Below the pieces are notes generated by a model that worked only from the letters and a program-made list of their open reading frames with translations, made no database searches and had not been told where the DNA came from. A DNA stretch of 64,000 nt. Origin: an uncultured Myxococcales bacterium. GTDB lineage: Bacteria; Myxococcota_A; UBA9042. Location: the NCBI GenBank assembly GCA_903919145.1, contig CAIXGW010000018.1, positions 33,530 to 97,529 of the forward strand. The letters run 5' to 3'. This document shows, one piece after another, positions 61,301 through 64,000 of the stretch (the stretch's first letter is position 1; the number at the start of each line of letters is the position of its first letter). Made by a program: the position numbers and the translations under genes.

Positions 61301-62884
61301 AGAGCCCCTACCACTAGCCAAGCCCTGACCGCTAGCCAAGCCCTGACCACTAGCCAAGCCCTGACCGCTAGCCAAGCCCTGCCCGACCGCAGCGCTGCGG
61401 CTGGCCAGCTTGGCAATGCCGCGCTCAAGGCGCTGCAGGTGGGCGCGGGCATAGCCCACTGCCGAAGCCATGCCGGAAAACTGTGGCGTTCCGGAAGCCT
61501 GCGAGAACTGGCGGTCCGCCGCTGAGGCTGCCGGTAGCGCAGCCGAGCTCAACCGCGTCGCCGCGGCCGTCGGAGCTGCCCCTACCTGAGAAGCGCGGGC
61601 TGGCCCGGCAGTTGCCGGCGCCTGCTGCTGTTGCGCAACCGTCTGCAAGCTGGCGGCTTGCTGAACTGCCGCCTGGCGAGTCAGGGCCTGCTGAGAGGCA
61701 ACCTGCTGCGCCGCCGTTTGCTGCGACATCCACTGCTGGCGCACTGCCGCAAAGGCCTGGGCCTGGGCTGCTACCGACCGGCGAGCGGCGGCAGAACCGG
61801 CAGCAGGGACGTTGACCTGACCACCAGAGGCTTGCACGGAACCGGCGGCCAGCGCGGAGTTGGCACCACGCACAGAACTGGCGCCAAGTACAGAGCTTGT
61901 GCCCTGCCCAGCGCCCTGGGCAGCCAAGGATCCTGCCTGCTGGGCTGCGCCGGCACCGGCCTGTGAAGGGCTGCGAGCCGGTACCGTCGCGCTGGCGGTG
62001 TCCAGGGGCCCCATGTCGGCGTGGGCGAGATCCAGCAGGGCCAGGTCGGCGGCCTGCTCAGCCATCCGCAGAGCTCGGGGCGCCGAGGCGGCCACATGCG
62101 CAGACCCCACCGATTGCCAGGGGCTAGCCCACTGATTCTGGGTTTTAGCGGGATTGCGTGCAGCGGCGGCGAGGCGCTGCAGCGGGGTCTTGTCGGCTTG
62201 AGCGGCGGCCGCGGCGGTTGCAGAACCGATCGGCTGCTGGGGGCTGTCGCGCCCCACGTCCCCAGCCACCTGGGGCATCAAGACCCCACTCTGATCGGGG
62301 CTGGCCAGGTCGGCCCGGCGCAGGTCTGCAAGGACGCGCCGCAACTCTTTGAGGTTGTGCTGGAGGTGCGGTGGAGCGCGGCGCGCCGACGTCTTGGCAG
62401 ACTTGGCTCTGGCCGTCTTGCCTGCTGTACCCTGGGCAGCCGCAGACTTGGCCTTGCTGGCAGAGCTGCTGGCAGGGTCGCGCTGACGGGCAGTCTGGGC
62501 GGCAATAGCGGCGGTCAAAGCCTGAGCTTCTTCCTGCCCCTCTTCTTCTTCCAGGACGAGCTGAACAAGGTCGGCGAGTTCGCCAACCTGCAGCGTCCGC
62601 AGGTCTGCACCCATTCGCGACAACAGCGTCGGCTCGGCCACCATTTGGGCGGCCAAGTTCCAGGCAGCGGGGCCAAAGCCACCGCCAAGCGTACTGAGGC
62701 CGGCGAGTTGGCCAAGCCAGCGGTCGTGCCCATGCACCAGCGCGGCTCCTGCCGAACTGTGCGCAGCTCCGAGCCCCTTGCCGCCATCCCAGCGGGACAA
62801 CACCGCATGGTGCAAAGTAAACACATCTGTCGCGGCTGCGACGTCCGTGCTGCTTTGCTGCTTTTCTGGTGTGTGCTCAGCCAC
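58343..62884 (-). CDS. giant Ala/Ser/Gln/Gly-rich protein in the injection-system operon
   Basis: I do not recognise this 1513-residue protein. The GTG at 62884 is chosen because GGGAGG lies just upstream; a TTG eight codons earlier is less likely. Residues about 20-130 look folded (HHAVLSRWDGG, then HGHDRWLGQLAGL and LADLVQLVLEEEEGQ). Almost all of the rest is low complexity: Ala/Gln/Ser/Gly with short tandem repeats GLASGQ and SGQGA. The final 40 residues form a charged helix (ALAMKVARSVMVRIKRERER). It lies between the tube and LysM genes, where eCIS loci usually have a tiny protein (Afp6). Its 3' end overlaps the LysM start. It could be a tape-measure, tube-filling cargo or outer filament; none is shown. 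Confidence 0.6.
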   Translation of the reverse strand: MAEHTPEKQQSSTDVAAATDVFTLHHAVLSRWDGGKGLGAAHSSAGAALVHGHDRWLGQLAGLSTLGGGFGPAAWNLAAQMVAEPTLLSRMGADLRTLQVGELADLVQLVLEEEEGQEEAQALTAAIAAQTARQRDPASSSASKAKSAAAQGTAGKTARAKSAKTSARRAPPHLQHNLKELRRVLADLRRADLASPDQSGVLMPQVAGDVGRDSPQQPIGSATAAAAAQADKTPLQRLAAAARNPAKTQNQWASPWQSVGSAHVAASAPRALRMAEQAADLALLDLAHADMGPLDTASATVPARSPSQAGAGAAQQAGSLAAQGAGQGTSSVLGASSVRGANSALAAGSVQASGGQVNVPAAGSAAARRSVAAQAQAFAAVRQQWMSQQTAAQQVASQQALTRQAAVQQAASLQTVAQQQQAPATAGPARASQVGAAPTAAATRLSSAALPAASAADRQFSQASGTPQFSGMASAVGYARAHLQRLERGIAKLASRSAAVGQGLASGQGLASGQGLASGQGLASGRGSSPAQLSAAIGQPGDFAAVEDRSQALLPRWQTWSDQTSAAFSGLAASRPYRGALAQGGDDRESLALMQELAAAAEAVAVGKQQGAGAVAAPGRQPASTSVGAGAAKVAGQAASGSAQAAQAAARATDAVVRGSLAQAARQASLTQLPSWIAPQASRSAAQRASAATAVGQGASAGQGATAGRSLADAGASLWARAVGGVPGLSGAAVAGLAERFVNRSMLGQEPGQALAMAQAFAQTSGAGSLQSAELRQGSRAPQGLGIRQIMRAEAGLSTGAEGLLSSDQRFALGGGARVAAGRTAAAGREAPGEWLVAGEEIETTADRGAPARASGQGASGQGASGQGASGQGASGLAGAADQGRAAGSASARSGQRLGAAPAAAAAAAAVAAVKRAQRQAVAGIRSATAASGRGPSLLQSLAGLGELGVLAPAPGGRSDALTPWLSKRLAPQQSLASASDAGAGELLSLGEADAAQLATGDSPSQLSGRAARSPVQGTAAVAAAAKSSAGSQAGRNRAGGLADLRAAAGTKSASAAVDSMTPQALRTILQALGESTVPAERDVASAFTAKWLGRVDVAGKVLRRMAADATPAGELLAMRDGAGEAQPAAASAAARATGRAAQAGSTRDLAGAATAAVQGDSVVLSGFAALAALAAGDFGQRPAARQMASQDVERTMLAPAADSDGTGPAASSAQASAGQGKVAATKPAGAASSAAASRKLAAVKLHEFSPLGLRRGRNLLGQQRRSGGWLHTTQRGQQAAARSLARLAGSRVGYGAAALGGGDLLGLGQADSEMFFGDGAPSPSAVRGADRLSQAVFARRSQGRHGASAAPQAAMPAFDGVPVMPSEFRAGDNPAAAMHAAMAASGRSGGATAAIKSTQAAAMTRVLSVTAAPSANVLPLVAPAAQALVSAAAAKPLSESIVTSGADPTVGMPISGVGGHKAGKGGGGGEKERAAAEEHSSNVQDLEALAMKVARSVMVRIKRERERRGLHV
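60256..60326 (-). repeat. in-frame 15-bp tandem repeat (SGQGA)
   Basis: Four and a half 15-base units lie within the giant low-complexity gene, encoding Ser-Gly-Gln-Gly-Ala repeats. The first three are identical and the next differ by one or two bases. Confidence 0.9.
61312..61383 (-). repeat. in-frame 18-bp tandem repeat (GLASGQ)
   Basis: Four 18-base units lie in the giant low-complexity gene, encoding Gly-Leu-Ala-Ser-Gly-Gln. They are nearly identical, which suggests recent expansion. Confidence 0.9.
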
Positions 62885-62966
62885 GGGGTACCTCCCAATC
62901 GCGGTCAACGGTGCAATTCAGCTGGGCCGATGCCCAATCGCCAGGGTCTACAGAACACCAGTGGGG

Positions 62967-63824
62967 CTAGGCCGGCTGGTACTCAAAGTAGTCATAGGCC
63001 ACGCGGATCTGCTCAAAGCCGACCTGGCCGGCCATGGCGTTGAACGCGGGGCCGGTGTATTCGACAAAGAAGCACTCGTGGAAGTCGTAGTTGCCAATAG
63101 TCTGGTACTTGCGGTCCAGCACTTGGATGGTCAGCTGGAATCGCCCGGCCGCACCGGTCGGCACCTTGGCGCCCTGCAGGCCCAGCTCCAGAAGCTTGTA
63201 GAACTCGCCGGAGGCGGCAAAGAAGCCGCGCTTCATGGTGAGGGGCTCAAACTTGCCTGGCCCGCGCAGGTTGTGCATGTACGAGTTGTTGCCGCCCGAG
63301 CGCACCGGCACAGGCTCGGCCTTCCAGGAGATGCCGCCGATCTCGCTGAACATGCCGTAGGTCACGCCTTCAATCTTGATGTTGAAGGCGTAAGCCACGT
63401 CGGGGCTGCCCGCTTCGTAGGTGCTGTGCGAAGTCTCATTGCCGCCCTTGCCCGGCGAAACCGCGCCCAGAACGGGTGGCGTCCACACTTTGGGCTCTTT
63501 GGTCGGCACCAGCTTGCCCGGCGTGGCCGCAGGCGGCTTGGGCTTGGTCGGGGCCTTGGGCTTGGTCGTGGCCTTGGGCTTGGCAGCCGCCTTGGTCGGC
63601 GCCTTGGGCTTGGGCGCATCCATCGCAGCCAGGGCCACGTGGTCATCTTGCGCCCACTCCACCAACTGCGGCGCGCTGGCCGGCAGGGACACCATGGAAC
63701 CTAGCGTTTTGCTAGGCTCTTGTGCTACCTGGCGCGCAGCACGACCCGCCGATCTGACGCCGGTGGAAGGCGCAGAGTGGGCTTGTGTTGCGGATTTGGT
63801 CGGTGCGGGGAGGGTCGCTGCCAT
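62967..63824 (-). CDS. contractile injection system tube protein with N-terminal extension
   Basis: Residues about 135-285 fit the T4 gp19/Afp1-5-type tube family: PDVAYAFNIKIEGVTYGMFS, then EIGGISWKAEPVPVRSGGNN, LTMKRGFFAASGEFYKLLE and FHECFFVEYTGPAFNAM. These form stacked hexameric rings around the lumen. Residues 1-134 are an added segment absent from ordinary 150-aa tube proteins. It includes a Lys/Pro/Ala/Thr-rich stretch (69-107, PKPKAPTK-like repeats). The ATG has GGAGG seven bases upstream, so the extension appears translated. The 15-bp repeats at the right edge lie upstream. Confidence 0.85.
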   Translation of the reverse strand: MAATLPAPTKSATQAHSAPSTGVRSAGRAARQVAQEPSKTLGSMVSLPASAPQLVEWAQDDHVALAAMDAPKPKAPTKAAAKPKATTKPKAPTKPKPPAATPGKLVPTKEPKVWTPPVLGAVSPGKGGNETSHSTYEAGSPDVAYAFNIKIEGVTYGMFSEIGGISWKAEPVPVRSGGNNSYMHNLRGPGKFEPLTMKRGFFAASGEFYKLLELGLQGAKVPTGAAGRFQLTIQVLDRKYQTIGNYDFHECFFVEYTGPAFNAMAGQVGFEQIRVAYDYFEYQPA

Positions 63825-63915
63825 GATGTCCTCCGAAGGTCCGTTCTGCTGAGTTTCAAGCCCTAGAAAGAGGCGGGCCGGAAGTGGTTGGTCGTTCTTT
63901 GCCCAGCCAGAGGCT

Positions 63916-64000
63916 GTCAGTCCGGGATAGGTCAGTGCCGGGTTGGTCAGTGCCGGGTTGGTCAGTGCCGAGTTGGTCAGTGCCGAGTTGGTCAGTGCCG
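63916..64000. repeat. 15-bp tandem repeats at the right edge
   Basis: The unit GTCAGTGCCGGGTTG or GTCAGTGCCGAGTTG is repeated from 63916, with a diverged first copy, and continues beyond base 64000. On the minus strand two frames stay open through it. One would encode Gly-Thr-Asp-Gln-Leu/Pro repeats and ends in a stop at 63856-63858, so it could be the C-terminal end of an upstream protein; it may equally be noncoding. Confidence 0.85.

Noticed and set aside
47320..64000. Type VI secretion system
   Set aside because: The tail-I, large baseplate-J, LysM tube and GPD-type spike genes fit extracellular or phage-tail-like systems, and no T6SS membrane-complex gene is seen in the window.
63916..64000. 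CRISPR array
   Set aside because: The units are contiguous 15-base copies with no spacers.

Overview
The window is GC-rich and gene-dense. Several features suggest a Myxococcota/Deltaproteobacteria-type bacterium: large Cys-rich lipoproteins with Asp/Thr/Ala linkers, PEGA-like and FHA-domain proteins, and a PxKW-like small Cys protein. That placement is inferred from gene style only; no rRNA or other marker is present, and I saw no tRNA, CRISPR array or insertion sequence.

Left part (1-22,900). The 5' end of a 2-oxoacid dehydrogenase E1-alpha gene runs off the left edge. It is followed by an MFS transporter, glmU, a small membrane protein, and a divergent pair of large Cys-rich lipoprotein genes (780 and 1444 aa) that flank a good sigma-70-like promoter. 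A terminator hairpin then separates these from a tight lepB-pyrR-pyrB-pyrC' cluster, whose dihydroorotase homologue has lost its metal ligands. Next come a 37-aa membrane microprotein, a minus-strand set (PEGA-like protein, dual-specificity phosphatase, radical SAM protein), a GST-like protein, a third Cys-rich lipoprotein, a PxKW-like protein and an enoyl-CoA hydratase.

Middle (22,900-47,300). A PEGA-like surface protein and ftsY lie on the minus strand. A plus-strand operon follows: biotin carboxylase, biotin carrier protein, prmA, rsmE. Then come a LysM/MepA-like murein endopeptidase, an alpha/beta hydrolase overlapping an RNA methyltransferase, and an 860-aa lipoprotein with a possible clan-CD His/Cys dyad. 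A partial complex I operon (nuoE-F-J-K-L-M-N, lacking G, H and I) is followed by a sugar-1-phosphate nucleotidyltransferase gene whose 3' end and a downstream hairpin block are duplicated.

Right part (47,300-64,000). All genes are on the minus strand, and the block is a partial contractile injection system of the extracellular/phage-tail-like type. In transcription order it encodes a tube protein with a long Lys/Pro/Ala-rich N-terminal extension, a 1513-aa Ala/Ser/Gln/Gly-rich protein, a LysM tube-associated protein, a GPD-family spike protein, a gp25-like wedge, a baseplate-J-like protein, a tail-I-type protein carrying an N-terminal PASTA domain, and a conserved tail-associated protein of unknown role. 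An FHA protein and a VWA-TM-FHA protein follow. Sheath and AAA ATPase genes are not in the window and would be expected beyond the right edge. The most unusual points are the PASTA-tail fusion, the giant low-complexity protein in the slot usually held by a tiny one, and the extended tube subunit.
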